Below, piece by piece: positions 37,993 through 48,875 of a stretch of 64,000 nt of DNA. Source of the stretch: Ciborinia camelliae (lineage: Eukaryota; Ascomycota; Leotiomycetes; Helotiales; Sclerotiniaceae); assembly GCA_025890175.1 (NCBI GenBank), contig JANPYM010000002.1, forward strand, positions 3,550,391-3,614,390. Direction: 5' to 3'. The notes under the pieces are model-generated. The model did no database searches. It saw only the letters and a program-made list of their open reading frames with translations, and was not told the DNA's origin. Numbering within the stretch: position 1 is the stretch's first letter; each line of letters begins with the position of its first letter. The position numbers were made by a program, and so were the translations under genes.

Positions 37993-40900
37993 ATGCATGA
38001 TCTCTCGTTCTTACATACACAAACTCTCCCTCGAAATTCCATTCATCTTCCATATATTAGAGAGCTATCAACTGACCAACTTCCTGCACCTTTTCTTTTT
38101 TTAATGAGTCCTTCCCGAATGCATCCACCCATCTTCGATAATTACCGCGTCTGGTACCTGCATGCTATTCAACAATTTAGCTTGCTTGCATAGTGTTTCT
38201 TCGATCCTGTTTGGTCGCTTGCTTGTTTGCTAGATCATGCACAGGCATTCTTCAATCCATCCGTCCATGCAAGGATTCGTTATTCCTCGAGACTCGAGAA
38301 TAGATCGAACTTTACCTTTTTTTTTTTGCTTCAACATCAAGCGTAGCATTTGCAATGAGTGGTTCTAGATACATTTGGGTGGGGTTTGAATTTTTTTTTT
38401 CTCTTTCCTGGCAGACAACCTATCTTCTCGAGATTTTGTCCGATTGTTCGATTGGATTGGATTGGATTGGATTTGGGTTGCATTATTGTGTATCGGATTC
38501 CTCTGCTCCTTCCTCTGCGCGTAAGAGACCTCTTACTTTAATGTTCCATGGATGAAATAGAATGGGATGGGATGGGATGGGATGGGATGATATGGGAGGA
38601 GCACCGATGGGATGGATCGTGGTGATGAAAGGAAGGAAGGAAACAAGGAAAGAAAGGGGGAGAGGCGAGGCGGTTCGGTTCGGGTTCACGGGTTATTTAC
38701 ATTACATTACATTACAATTGGTACATTAGTCAAGTCAGTCAGATTCAGATTCAGATTCGCGCGCACAAGAATATAGAGAGCACCCAAAACCTGAAAAGCA
38801 AATTCTTTTTTTTTTATCATCATCATCGTTGCTTTTTTCTTCTTCGTCTTCGTCTCATGGGATTTATCTTCTTTTCTTTCTTTCTTTCTTGTTGGATGGA
38901 TGGATGGATGGGTTGGTTGGCTGGCTGGTGGTGGGTGGTGGTGTGCTGGTGGTGGGTTGTGCTGGTGGTGGGTGTGCTGGTGATGGTGTACTGGTGTACT
39001 ACCGACAGGATTTAAGTTACTTACTTACTTGTTGGCAAGCAAGCAATTGTTTTATTATAATATGATTGACTGACAATCTTTTATGTATGTATGTATGCAT
39101 GTATATTATGCATGTATGTATGTTGTGCTTGCTGTATTGGGGTTTGGGGGTTTGGGGTTTTGAAATTTGGAAATTTGGAAATTTGGAATTGGAATTGTTG
39201 CGTTTAATAATGATGGGGTGGATGGGTATCTAGGTAGGTCTTTGAGCTGTATCGTAGGTAGCGATCCGAGATGGAGGGGAAAGAAATGGATGGGCCTACC
39301 TAGTTGATGGGATGGATGGATGAATGGATTTTGATCTGGGGTCTAACTGTTTTGTTTGTTGGTCTATGTGATTATGAGATTGCATCTTTGGGCAATTAGG
39401 GCTATTTTATCGATTTAGGAGCTTCCGCCGCTGTGACAAGTAGGAGGGAGGGAGGAGATTTTTGGTTGAGGTGAAGCTATTTCTCGATATTCTGTTGTCT
39501 ACTTGGGTGGGTAGGTAGGTAGGTAGTTAATGTGTTTGTTCATGGTTCTTCATATCCGTTCCCAAGATCGCGCCGAAAGAGAGCTGCCGGGAAGCAAACC
39601 GGTTCCTGGGCCGGTTAAGTTGAGATATGTATGTATGTAAGACTAGCGACTAAATCCTTAAAAATACCTATCCTACTCTGATTAATTATTCTCAAGAAGT
39701 GCAGGTGGTATTGTTAGGTATACATAGGTAGGTAGATAGATGCATGGGTTGAAGATTAGCGGGGTAGGTAGGTAGTTCTGTAGATTGACATTGACAAGCG
39801 AGGGGCGTCTCAGATTGCGCCATGGCGGGCTAGAGCCTAGATCCATCTTCTTTCACCATCTAGATTGATCTGGAAATTCGAGGTTTGGGGTTTCGTGCAT
39901 CGTTCCAAGGCTATCCGTCGAAATGTAATCCATCCGGACTTTAACATGGAAATTCGTCTCGACTCTTCGTGCAAAGCTCCATTTTCGTCCAGATAAGATA
40001 GATGTGCGACTCAGGTCTCCTTCATGGGGCAGGCAATTACTTCAAAACCAACCTGACCGGAGTTACAGTACCTATTCTCATCTCATGTTCCGGAGCATCA
40101 TGCTCAAGAAACCTCACGTCAAAAATCTATGTAAGATGATTCCGAAAATCCGCATCGCAGAAATCCATCCGGGGATCCAGTCCTTGAAAGTAAAGCTTGC
40201 GAAGATTTCTCAGGATGCTAGTCTCTAGAATTGAATAACGTCTGTGGGTTGCAGCTCCTCAATATATTCGTCCCTGATAACTATGGAGAACTGTGAAGTT
40301 TGAACGTATCGTATCATCTGTGAGTTTCTGGAAGCCGGAGAAAACAAACATGTGTTGTAGTTTGACCATTTGACATCCTTGCAAGGGGGTTGGTGGAGAG
40401 GGAAAAGAGGTCATGGCGCAACACATGGTAATGGACCATCTACGTTCTAACTGGCCAATTTTCTTTTTTGCTCGACCTCGGAAAAATGTAAAAGATTCAA
40501 GGAAGGGAAAATATTTAGGAGCTTTTTCGAAATATGATATAGAAATGACGGGTAGGAATCTTACTGCATCCGCGGATGCTGGCAGCCTCGTGTTTACTCA
40601 ACCGAACTTGGTTATTGGCTAGAGCTGCAAATCCAATTGGAATAGCATGCTGCAATTAGCTATTTTGAGAAAATCTCTAGTGTTTAGAGGTCCTATCTTT
40701 GGTATTTTGAGATTATCTTGAATGAAGAGATAATCTCTAATATTTCGAGATTATCTTATATAATATCACCGTACGATATTTAGGCCTATCTAAATCATAA
40801 CGCTACATAAGGTAACGGCCTACCTAGTTAGACCTAAGGAAATGTGCATCAGGTGAATTAGTTTGTATATTTCACCGGGTAAGTATTTTCGGTTGGCGTG

Positions 40901-43454
40901 AACCGGGAACATATCTGATTAGCGAAAACCTAGGGGCTGAGGATGAGGTAGCACAACGCTCGGATATTGTGCAGCCATCCCTCCACAAGCTGCACAGCAA
41001 TATGCACGTAGGATATATTGGACGATCTTTTTCAATCTATTGGGGATGCTTTACAGCATAGAATCGAAGGAGGGGCTTATTGACTTGACGTCAGCTCGCT
41101 CATAGTTCAACTTCAAATCCCCTCTTATTGTTTTCCGTTTTTGCTTCTTTCCCTTTCGACACCACAAATAGCCGACACATATGAATGTCCCTTGCGTTTG
41201 TCTTACTCTGCCCCACTTTACATGTCCAGACTTGGAGGTTCATCAGTTCCAGAAGCGGGATAAATACAGATCTGCGATCTTGCAAATTCTGCAGAGCTGC
41301 AGTGACAAATCGGATGCGTGATGATGGCCTACTCGGCATTACTACACCATTGTTCGGCCCCCTACTTGAATGGCAGACGCCCGTTTCCGACCAAATCACA
41401 GCCGGATGATCTTGTTTCAATAGGCAGGTTATTGATAGGTATATCAATCACACTAAACAACCAATGAGGAATCAGGATGTTTGGCAGAGGTTGAAAAGAG
41501 TTGTTGGATTAGGGGAGCCTATTGTGGCTGGATAGATATTGTATTCAGTACCTAGAGGAGGCGTATGTTGATCAGTTCTGTAAGCTTAACTCCATCACAT
41601 TTCATCTTCCATTGAGCATCTCTACAGACAAAGTTTTTGCACTCGCATGAACTCGAGGGACCGAGGAAAAGTTATCCCTACTCTCGGCGGGGATTTTCCG
41701 TTGTGCGATTTGTGTGATCAGGACAAAAGAAGCAAAAGTTCTTGTACCACCCTTGGGCACATGGCTCTCATACCTGGTTCATTCATGTCTGTACACAATC
41801 TGGAGTACTTTGCATTCGGGATCGCACATGCATATCCGTAAAACATGCATCTTCCATATGAATCCTGAGCATAAAGAAGGGCATTGTCCCCTATTTCTGT
41901 CCCTCCCTTCATATTTATAGTCGTCAAGAAGTTCGCTGTCTCGAAATCCATAATGATTGTACTTTATCTTTATGTTTGAGCATTTGAACGTGTAAAGGAT
42001 TTGTATTTTGATTCTTTGAGCCTTTGAGTCTTTGGGTGGTCCTTTTTGATTTTCTGCATTATTGTGTTTCCGACATCATCAAGCTATCATCAACTTTGAA
42101 ATCATACTCTAACATCAAGACATCTCCCTTTCATAACACTTCACATTATTTCGATAGTGCCGCACCTGCCTATTTTAATTCATATTGCTTTATGATTGTT
42201 GATTGCTGCCTTATCAAACTCACCTGTGGATTTGATTTTACCTACTTAGGTAGATAGGTACTAGGTAGGTGTTGCCTCTTCAAGTCTACCTACTTCATTA
42301 GCCCTGGAGGTACTTATACTTATGATATCTAGTAGGTACTTCTCAATCCTGTATACTATACTTGTTGACCTTCTGCAAGTTTCCCAAAAGTTTCTTCATT
42401 CAATAGGTAGTAGCTACTAGCTATCGGATCAACCTACCTACCTACCTGCCTTACCTACAGGTAGCCATATCCAAATATACCCATTCATTCAGAATAACTA
42501 GAACTGCAACTACAACTGCGCCGCTTTAAACTGCAACTGCAACCGGTATGTTTTGTTCTCATCTTTAGTTTTTAATCATGATTTCAGTTGTGATATTCAC
42601 TCTTTCCTGTTCAATCTTGTTAACTTCACCAGGACTATCAAGTCAGCCCTGGCTACGGTAGTTGAGAGGAGAACCATCCATTACTATCGACAACAAAAGT
42701 GATGATTATGATTGACATCAATCATCACTAGCTCTTGCATACAAATAAATGAATATCAACATTCAACATTCAATAAACCAGCATCCAACAATTTTCAATA
42801 TTGAACCAATCCGAGTCATAGAAATAGTGATTATCCAATCCATTATCCAACTTTATCAACAATAATAGTCGGGCCGGCACCAGTTGCCCTTTCTAATCCT
42901 GCCTCTCACCATTTTCACTATTTTCAACTTCCTTCCTTCCTTCTTTGAAGTTCCTTCCTCCTCTACTCTACATTTTATCAGTGCTGGACTTTCCCTCTTA
43001 TTTTAGTCTTTCTGCCGTATCCTTCATCTCCTCATCTTCTCATCTTCTCATCCTCTCCTCTTCTCTTCTCTTCTTCTTCATCAACAAATCACATTACAAC
43101 CAATTCTTCATCACAATCTCTACCTTAACAACAACCATCTGGCTCGATAGCTTTCTATCATTCTAGAAAACTCTACTCGCTACAGAATTCATTTTCTTCA
43201 CTGTTTCTTGAAAGTAGCTTATTCAAGTTTACTTCTACCCCTTCTATCACACACCTGAGAACCGTTCCCAAAAAGGGAATAATCTTCATCCAATTGCCTC
43301 TGTGAAAAGGTATATATTTCTTTCTCATGTACTCCTTTCTACATTTCCTGTACTTCAATTGGTTTTTGCTGACCCTGAAACTTCTAGCTGGACTGGACTG
43401 CTTGAGAATACCATTATTTGAGTAAAAAGCTTGTTCTTGTCAAGAACTGTGAAA
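37993..43454. other. Gene-poor region between CPR and the RRM gene
   Basis: No gene could be supported. Low-complexity DNA dominates 38300-39800: GGGAT (about 38563-38590), TTCTT, GGAT and GGTGGTGGG words and GTATG repeats. A 10-bp-stem hairpin lies at 40709-40737. Open frames at 40413-40622 (+) and 41100-41447 (-) have no recognised motif. From about 42000 on the sequence becomes C/T-rich and probably belongs to the promoter and leader of the RRM gene; consensus splice pairs at 42546-42632 and 43310-43387 could be leader introns. Confidence 0.4.
40709..40737. repeat. Small inverted repeat with a third copy
   Basis: GAGATTATCT and its complement flank a 9-nt loop, giving a 10-bp perfect stem. 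A further copy of CGAGATTATCTTAT follows at about 40747-40760, and a partial copy (AAATCTCTAG) precedes it. It could be a remnant of a small foldback element or a structured RNA end. No target-site duplication was identified. Confidence 0.6.
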
Positions 43455-43765
43455 GTAAGTCATGCATTGTTTTGTTTCTCTCCATCATCATAAGCCACTT
43501 TATTCCTGTAGTGCAGATTTCCCATGGATGATGTTTGGTCATCCGCTTTGTTTTTTTAAATCGCCAACATCATTTCTGACATTTCACTCTCACTATCCAA
43601 ATTCACTATTTTGTCGTACCGACCAGGAAATTGTCTTCCGAACTTCTCCCCACTCCCGATCTTCCCATCCTTAATTCTTCCCTCCAAACATTTCTTCTCC
43701 CATCAACTGCATCCGCCATCAATCTTCAACTCATATCTTGATACTAACAACACTTGTTATTGCAG
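43455..43765 (+). other. Probable 5' UTR intron of the RRM gene
   Basis: A strong donor (GAAA|GTAAGT) and an acceptor (TTATTGCAG) end 6 nt before the start codon at 43772. The acceptor's position right before the ATG makes a leader intron likely. Its interior is C/T-rich. There is no transcript evidence. Confidence 0.55.
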
Positions 43766-43771
43766 GATACC

Positions 43772-45932
43772 ATGTCTTACCCTCAAACTGCTACCCACCC
43801 CGAAGGAGCAAATACCTTCCCCAACCGCACTAATACAGCCATGTACACCACCCAGCAACAGGCTCGCACTACACGGGACTCCCAAGGTCAGCAAACATCT
43901 TTTGCTCAAGCCAGCACTGGCGTTGCCCAAGCAGGAGAAGGTGCTATCAACACAATGATTAATCAATTTGCTGGTCTATCTATTCCTGGCAGCATGGCTG
44001 CTTCTACAGGTCCAATGGTTGCTAATCAGCATCCTTTGGGAACAGGCCAGGTCTACTTCCAAGTCTCACCAGATGGCCTTGTATATGCACCAAGCATGTT
44101 TCAGCCGCAATCGTTGGCCCCTCAGCAGTTGTCTGAGAATGCTTACAGCATGAACTCTTTCCCTGGAGCATTGCCTTATCTTGCACAGGCATCTTCGGTT
44201 TACCCTGGCTATGTCTCAGGATACCAGCAAAATATCCCATACACCCCAAATGCTAGATCTGCCTACTATCATGACAGATCCGATCATTCCCACTCCACTA
44301 AGGACGTTCCTGGTCTTGAGAATCGTCGCGGCTCATACTCCACCACTGAATCACTTCCTGGAACACCATATTATGCCTCGTTCGCTCATCGTGAGCATGG
44401 CGCTCACATTGCTGCGATTGACCGATCTCCATTTGGCTCAACTCCTTCTCCCCAGCAGCTTCCGGTTCCTCATTCTCAGTCGCTTGTTAAGGCACTTCCA
44501 TACCCCACGATTCCAATCGGTGTTGACATTCAAGCTCTTTTGAAGCAGTTTCCACCTATTCCAAAGGCTGTTCCCGCTGTTTTTACTCCAACCGAGAACA
44601 TGAGAACTCTGGACCAGAGCTTGCACAACCCCATCAAGAACAACCGTAATGTCTACATTCGTGGACTTCACCCAAACACGGATGATGAGACACTCGCGCA
44701 ATATGCTGCTCGCTTCGGTAAGGTCGAGACCTCCAAGGCAATCATCGACACGGCCACTGGTGCTTGCAAGGGGTAAGTCATTCATCTTCATTGTCATCGA
44801 AACTTCTTGTCACTAACAGATTTATAGATTTGGTTTTGCCAAGTACTTCGATGTTCGCGACTCGGAACTTTGTATCCGTGGCTTCTGGGAACTTGGCTAC
44901 GAAGTCGGCTTTGCTAGAGTATGACTCCAATCATAACATGTACTGGTAGTTTGATCGTTGCTAACGTTTCACAGGAATCTTTCAATGCTCGTCTTAAGGC
45001 AGAGGGCGATGAGGCATCCACCAATCTCTACGTCTCTAACTTGCCAAAGACCATGACCGAATCTGTAGGTGTTTCTCACCATCACTTGTCCTCCCTTTGA
45101 CTAATCTTGGTGTAGGAACTTGGTGCTATCTTCATGGACTACAAGGTCAGCAGCAGTCGCATTCTTCGTGATAGCCAGAACCACAGCCGTGGAGTTGGAT
45201 TTGCTCGGTAAGTTGTTGACAAATATTCCCACCGCCACTGCCACCAGGATATGAGACTGATTTTTGTGTTACAGTTTCGAGAACCGTGATGTCTGCGAAG
45301 AGATCATCAGAAAGTTCCATGGCCAACCCATCGGCGAAGAAGGTCTCCTACTTCAAGTCCGTTACGCAGATACTCCGGCACAAAAGGACTTGAAGCGTAT
45401 TACCACCGAGCGTCGTCAATTCCGCACCAACGAATACAACGTTGGAGCTTATGGTGCTCCTGCAGCCGACATGATTGCATTGGCTTCCCCGCAAATGCCA
45501 TCCCCAATCCTTCCACGAGCTTCTCAGATTGCTCGACACCTTCCTGGTTCAAGATCCAGCGGATCTTGGAAGAGAGATGGTGTTCCCAGGTAGTTCGCAT
45601 CTTTCTCATGTTGCAACAGCAGAGCTAACATGGATGCAGCCCTGTTGGACAAGTCTCAGGCTTCAAAGATTTAGACCGATCGGTTGTTAAAGTTTCCTTG
45701 ACTGAAGCCTCTCCTAAAAAGTCTTTGAATCAGTAAGTAAACTGCATTGACTCCATGTGTGGTGTTGACCTGCTAACTTGTTCATAGTGCCATCGTCTCC
45801 AGCGTCACTCCAACCGTCTCTGAGAGCGGCTCTGCGGATGATGGAGTCACCATTCACGATTCCCCAGTCGTTGTCCACAGTGCCTCTATTGCACACAGTG
45901 TTTCCAATACCTCCCCATCTGCTCGCAAGTAG
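43772..45932 (+). CDS. Two-RRM RNA-binding protein (MSSP/RBMS-like)
   Basis: A predicted single-stranded RNA-binding protein of 608 aa. Proposed exons are 43772-44772, 44828-44918, 44975-45064, 45116-45207, 45275-45589, 45640-45732 and 45788-45932; all junctions have GT-AG ends and keep frame. Residues 1-280 are low complexity (Gln, Ser, Tyr, Pro), suggesting a disordered region. RRM1 begins about residue 293 with RNP2-like NVYIRGLH and RNP1-like GACKGFGFAKYF, the latter interrupted by the first intron. RRM2 begins about residue 381 with NLYVSNLP and has RNP1-like SRGVGFARF. The Ser-rich tail has no recognised domain. Fungal homologues are usually labelled MSSP-2-like; the bound RNAs are unknown. 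The long C/T-rich upstream region suggests a long 5' leader. Confidence 0.9.
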
Positions 45933-47175
45933 GGACTTCAACCTGGTTATGTATTATCATACACTCATGTCAACATTTACTAAACTTTGTCCACCGAGTT
46001 TCATTATTGCACGGATATCTACCTCACGACAGTGAGCCACGATACAATTTTTACGATACCTTTTATGACAAACCCATACATCCCAGCATACATGCTTATT
46101 CACCAAGCATACATACATACCTGGCCGAAGTATTACCTATGTTACATTACATACTCGCTTCTAATTCAATATCTTTCGAGCCTGGCGATCTGTACATCCA
46201 CGAAGGTGTGACATATTGACGATAGTGGTACGAAACATTACTTTTATGTCAGCGTGGGAGGATATCAGGCAGATTGCTTTTTTCTTTGTAATTTTTTTTC
46301 GTTTTTCATTGCTCTTGTTGCAACAGTAGTACGTAGATAAGGACTTTTCTGTAGCATAATTGAGCCAAATTTGCATCAACATTTCTCCATATTACCTATG
46401 TGATCTTTTTCTCTAAAACGAAGTGTAAGGCAACAGCCAGGACCGGGCGATTGATTCACGCGATTTTGAACCATGGAAGTTAAAATCGCGGTCATTGCGG
46501 CCGACGATGCGGCATTTGTGATCCTACGAGTTTAGAGGGCGATTCGACACCTGGGGGCGCGCGCCACCACACCCCCAAGCTGTCTATCTACTAGGTAGTA
46601 TCGCTAGTATAGTATACCTCAGGTGAATAGAAGACACTTCAGGCTCCGTGGGTCTTCTCCCCTCTAGTATTGCGATATTTGAGTATAATAAGGGAATGCA
46701 TACTTCGCATCCCGCCACCAAGGTGCCATTGATATTGATATGGGATGTCTGAAGCTGCTAGTCACGTGACGAGCGTTTGATGTATACCACTATATCACGC
46801 TATAATGTTGTAAGAAGGAAGGATAGGAAGGATAGGAAGGATAGGAAGGATAGGAAGGATAGGAAGGATAGGAAGGACTGCATGTTTTTGAGATTTTGAG
46901 GTTTGGAGGGTTTGGAGAGTGATGGAGATTCATCTTGATGACATCGGGACCCTGGATTATATATTAATATTCTGGTAGATATGGTATGTTGCTACTGCGC
47001 TAATCTCGGCCTTTGTGAGCAGAATTCCCTTTCGAGTGCTTTCGGCGATGATTACAACCACAAATATTAATCACATAGGTCACGTCACCACCGTAAGCAA
47101 CAACTTCTCGAGGCAAGCGATGAGGCTCGCGTTTGGTACATGAATTATTCTATTTGTTTTCTCTGAGGGGTGGAA
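45933..47175. other. Convergent intergenic region, RRM gene and RIO2
   Basis: No gene is seen. Both flanking genes end here. It contains the 3' UTRs, a GC-rich island near 46480-46580 and a 9-bp minisatellite at 46817-46878. The short open frames have no motif. Confidence 0.5.
46817..46878. repeat. 9-bp minisatellite (GGAAGGATA)
   Basis: Six complete tandem copies of GGAAGGATA plus a partial seventh. The run is purine-rich except for one T per unit, so one strand is strongly purine-biased. It lies between convergent genes. Confidence 0.92.
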
Positions 47176-48459
47176 TCAAGTCTTCTCTTCAATCTTCAGA
47201 TTGGACAATGAGAGGTCCTCCTTGCCATCATCTAACGGTCCGGCATCTCCCTTTGGTTCCTTCTCCGGAGTCTCTTCACTCTGCTGTTCTGTGTTCGCGG
47301 GATCTGCATGATTATCGCCTTCTTGGCTATCCGCAGCCTCTGCTTCTTCCTCTTCCTCTTCTTCATCGTCTTCATCGTCATCATCTTCTTCGTCATCGTC
47401 AAAGTCATCGTCACTTCTTTCCGCCCCGGGTTCACCATCGCCATCAACGCCTACAGCTTTCATATATGCCTCGAGTTCTTTCGCCATTTTCTTTGAGAAT
47501 CCAGATGCCTCGACCGACACATCTAGTCGTTGCACACCGTCCTTACCTATAAGTTTGCGAGCATCTTTGAAATGGGGGCCCTTTTCATTACTTGTAAAAT
47601 GGAATCGTCGATCGAAGAAACGCTTTATGCAGTTGACATCGCGATCAAAGTAATATTCCGCATTCACGTGGTCAACGGAGACCATCTGCGGGAAATCAAT
47701 AAGGATAGGAGTCAGAATGACTGGTTCTTCTGGCTTTTCTGGGTTTGTTTCCTCCTTGATTAAAATGTTGAATTCGTTGAAATCACCGTGAATGAGGCCG
47801 TATTGTGCCAGGCGTAGGATCATGGAAATCAGTTCGGCATATAGAGACGCTGGGTCTGGAACGGAAGATATCTGACGCATGGGAAAAGCATCAATCAAGG
47901 ACATGACTATAGTATGTCTAGATTGTGCGAGGGGTTCCGGGACTGGAAATCCATTGTCTCTCAGAGCCGTCATAAATGTGAATTCCTTCAATGCTGCCAG
48001 TCGTGACATATGCATCCATGATGCCGATGATCGATGTCGTAAATAATCTCGATTCGCCTTGACCGTTCTAAACGAAATTCGTCCCAATCGGTGGATCTTC
48101 AGTACCCTCTGCACTCCCTTCTCATCTGCCACCACAAAGATATCACTCTCTTTTCCAACACCAATCTGGTTTCCAACACTGTATACATCCTTACGTTTGC
48201 GATATGTATTTAGGGCAAGATAATCGAGTCCTCCATAGGTGAGACGATAGCCATCGTATTTTGCGTTCTTGAGTCGTGCGATCAAATTTACTTTTGCGAG
48301 TGCGGAGATGCATCTGTGAACCCCGCCTCGGAGACCTGATAATTGTTCGATGAGTTTTGTAGGGACAACTTCATGGTTCTTGGACCCATGTTCGACTGCT
48401 GTGAGTGTGCGCCAGTCTTCGGCGGTCAAATACCGCATAGCCTTGGTATCTAACTTCAT
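47176..48459 (-). CDS. RIO2: RIO2 atypical protein kinase/ATPase
   Basis: Rio2 is an atypical kinase/ATPase needed for maturation of the 40S ribosomal subunit in the cytoplasm. The single-exon frame gives 427 aa from the conserved start MKLDTKAMRYLTAEDW. The N-terminal winged helix covers about residues 1-90. The kinase core has the flexible loop GVGKESDIFVV, the ATP-binding Lys in VLKIHRLGR, the catalytic IHGDFNEFN (Asp about 226) and the metal-binding LIDFPQ (Asp about 255), the latter phosphorylated as a catalytic intermediate in studied family members. The C-terminus is a long Asp/Glu tract followed by a Lys/Glu tail. The frame stays open upstream to an ATG at 48585, which would add 42 residues with no family support, so the inner ATG is preferred. 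It is divergent from RPN1. Confidence 0.95.
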   Translation of the reverse strand: MKLDTKAMRYLTAEDWRTLTAVEHGSKNHEVVPTKLIEQLSGLRGGVHRCISALAKVNLIARLKNAKYDGYRLTYGGLDYLALNTYRKRKDVYSVGNQIGVGKESDIFVVADEKGVQRVLKIHRLGRISFRTVKANRDYLRHRSSASWMHMSRLAALKEFTFMTALRDNGFPVPEPLAQSRHTIVMSLIDAFPMRQISSVPDPASLYAELISMILRLAQYGLIHGDFNEFNILIKEETNPEKPEEPVILTPILIDFPQMVSVDHVNAEYYFDRDVNCIKRFFDRRFHFTSNEKGPHFKDARKLIGKDGVQRLDVSVEASGFSKKMAKELEAYMKAVGVDGDGEPGAERSDDDFDDDEEDDDDEDDEEEEEEEAEAADSQEGDNHADPANTEQQSEETPEKEPKGDAGPLDDGKEDLSLSNLKIEEKT

Positions 48460-48875
48460 CTTGGAAGTTGTTATGGGATTTTGTTGGATTTCGTCAATGT
48501 CCTGGGAAGTATTTTTTGATTTTCTGCCGTTGGCTGTGGACGGGTGTGGGGGTGGATTTATGACAGCGGTACTAAATTCACCCATTCTCACTAAGCATGT
48601 TCGGGTGTGAAATTAAGGTTGGTGCTTTTCGGCTGCTAGGGACACTACTATAAGCTATGATCTGGTGAAGCTGTTTAGACGCGAAAGCAGACCTGCCTGG
48701 AGGACCTTAATAAGAAACCAAAATTTATCACGAATTCCCACGATATACCCCTCACTTTCACAACCACTTGACTTGTGGTGATTTATACCCTTTCTGCGCA
48801 TTGTCTTTAGCATTTCTTTTGATATTCCCAACAAATTCAGAAAACGCTGCTTCCACATCAACCTTTAGAAACAAC
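48460..48875. promoter_or_regulatory. Shared RIO2/RPN1 divergent promoter
   Basis: About 416 bp lie between the start codons of two divergently transcribed housekeeping genes, so both promoters must overlap in this stretch. I found no clear TATA box and no match to the yeast proteasome element GGTGGCAAA. If RIO2 starts at its upstream ATG (48585) the space is only 290 bp. Confidence 0.6.

Noticed and set aside
48460..48585. 42-residue N-terminal extension of RIO2
   Set aside because: The frame is open to ATG 48585, but the family starts at MKLDTKAMRYL; the extension is low complexity. It remains possible.
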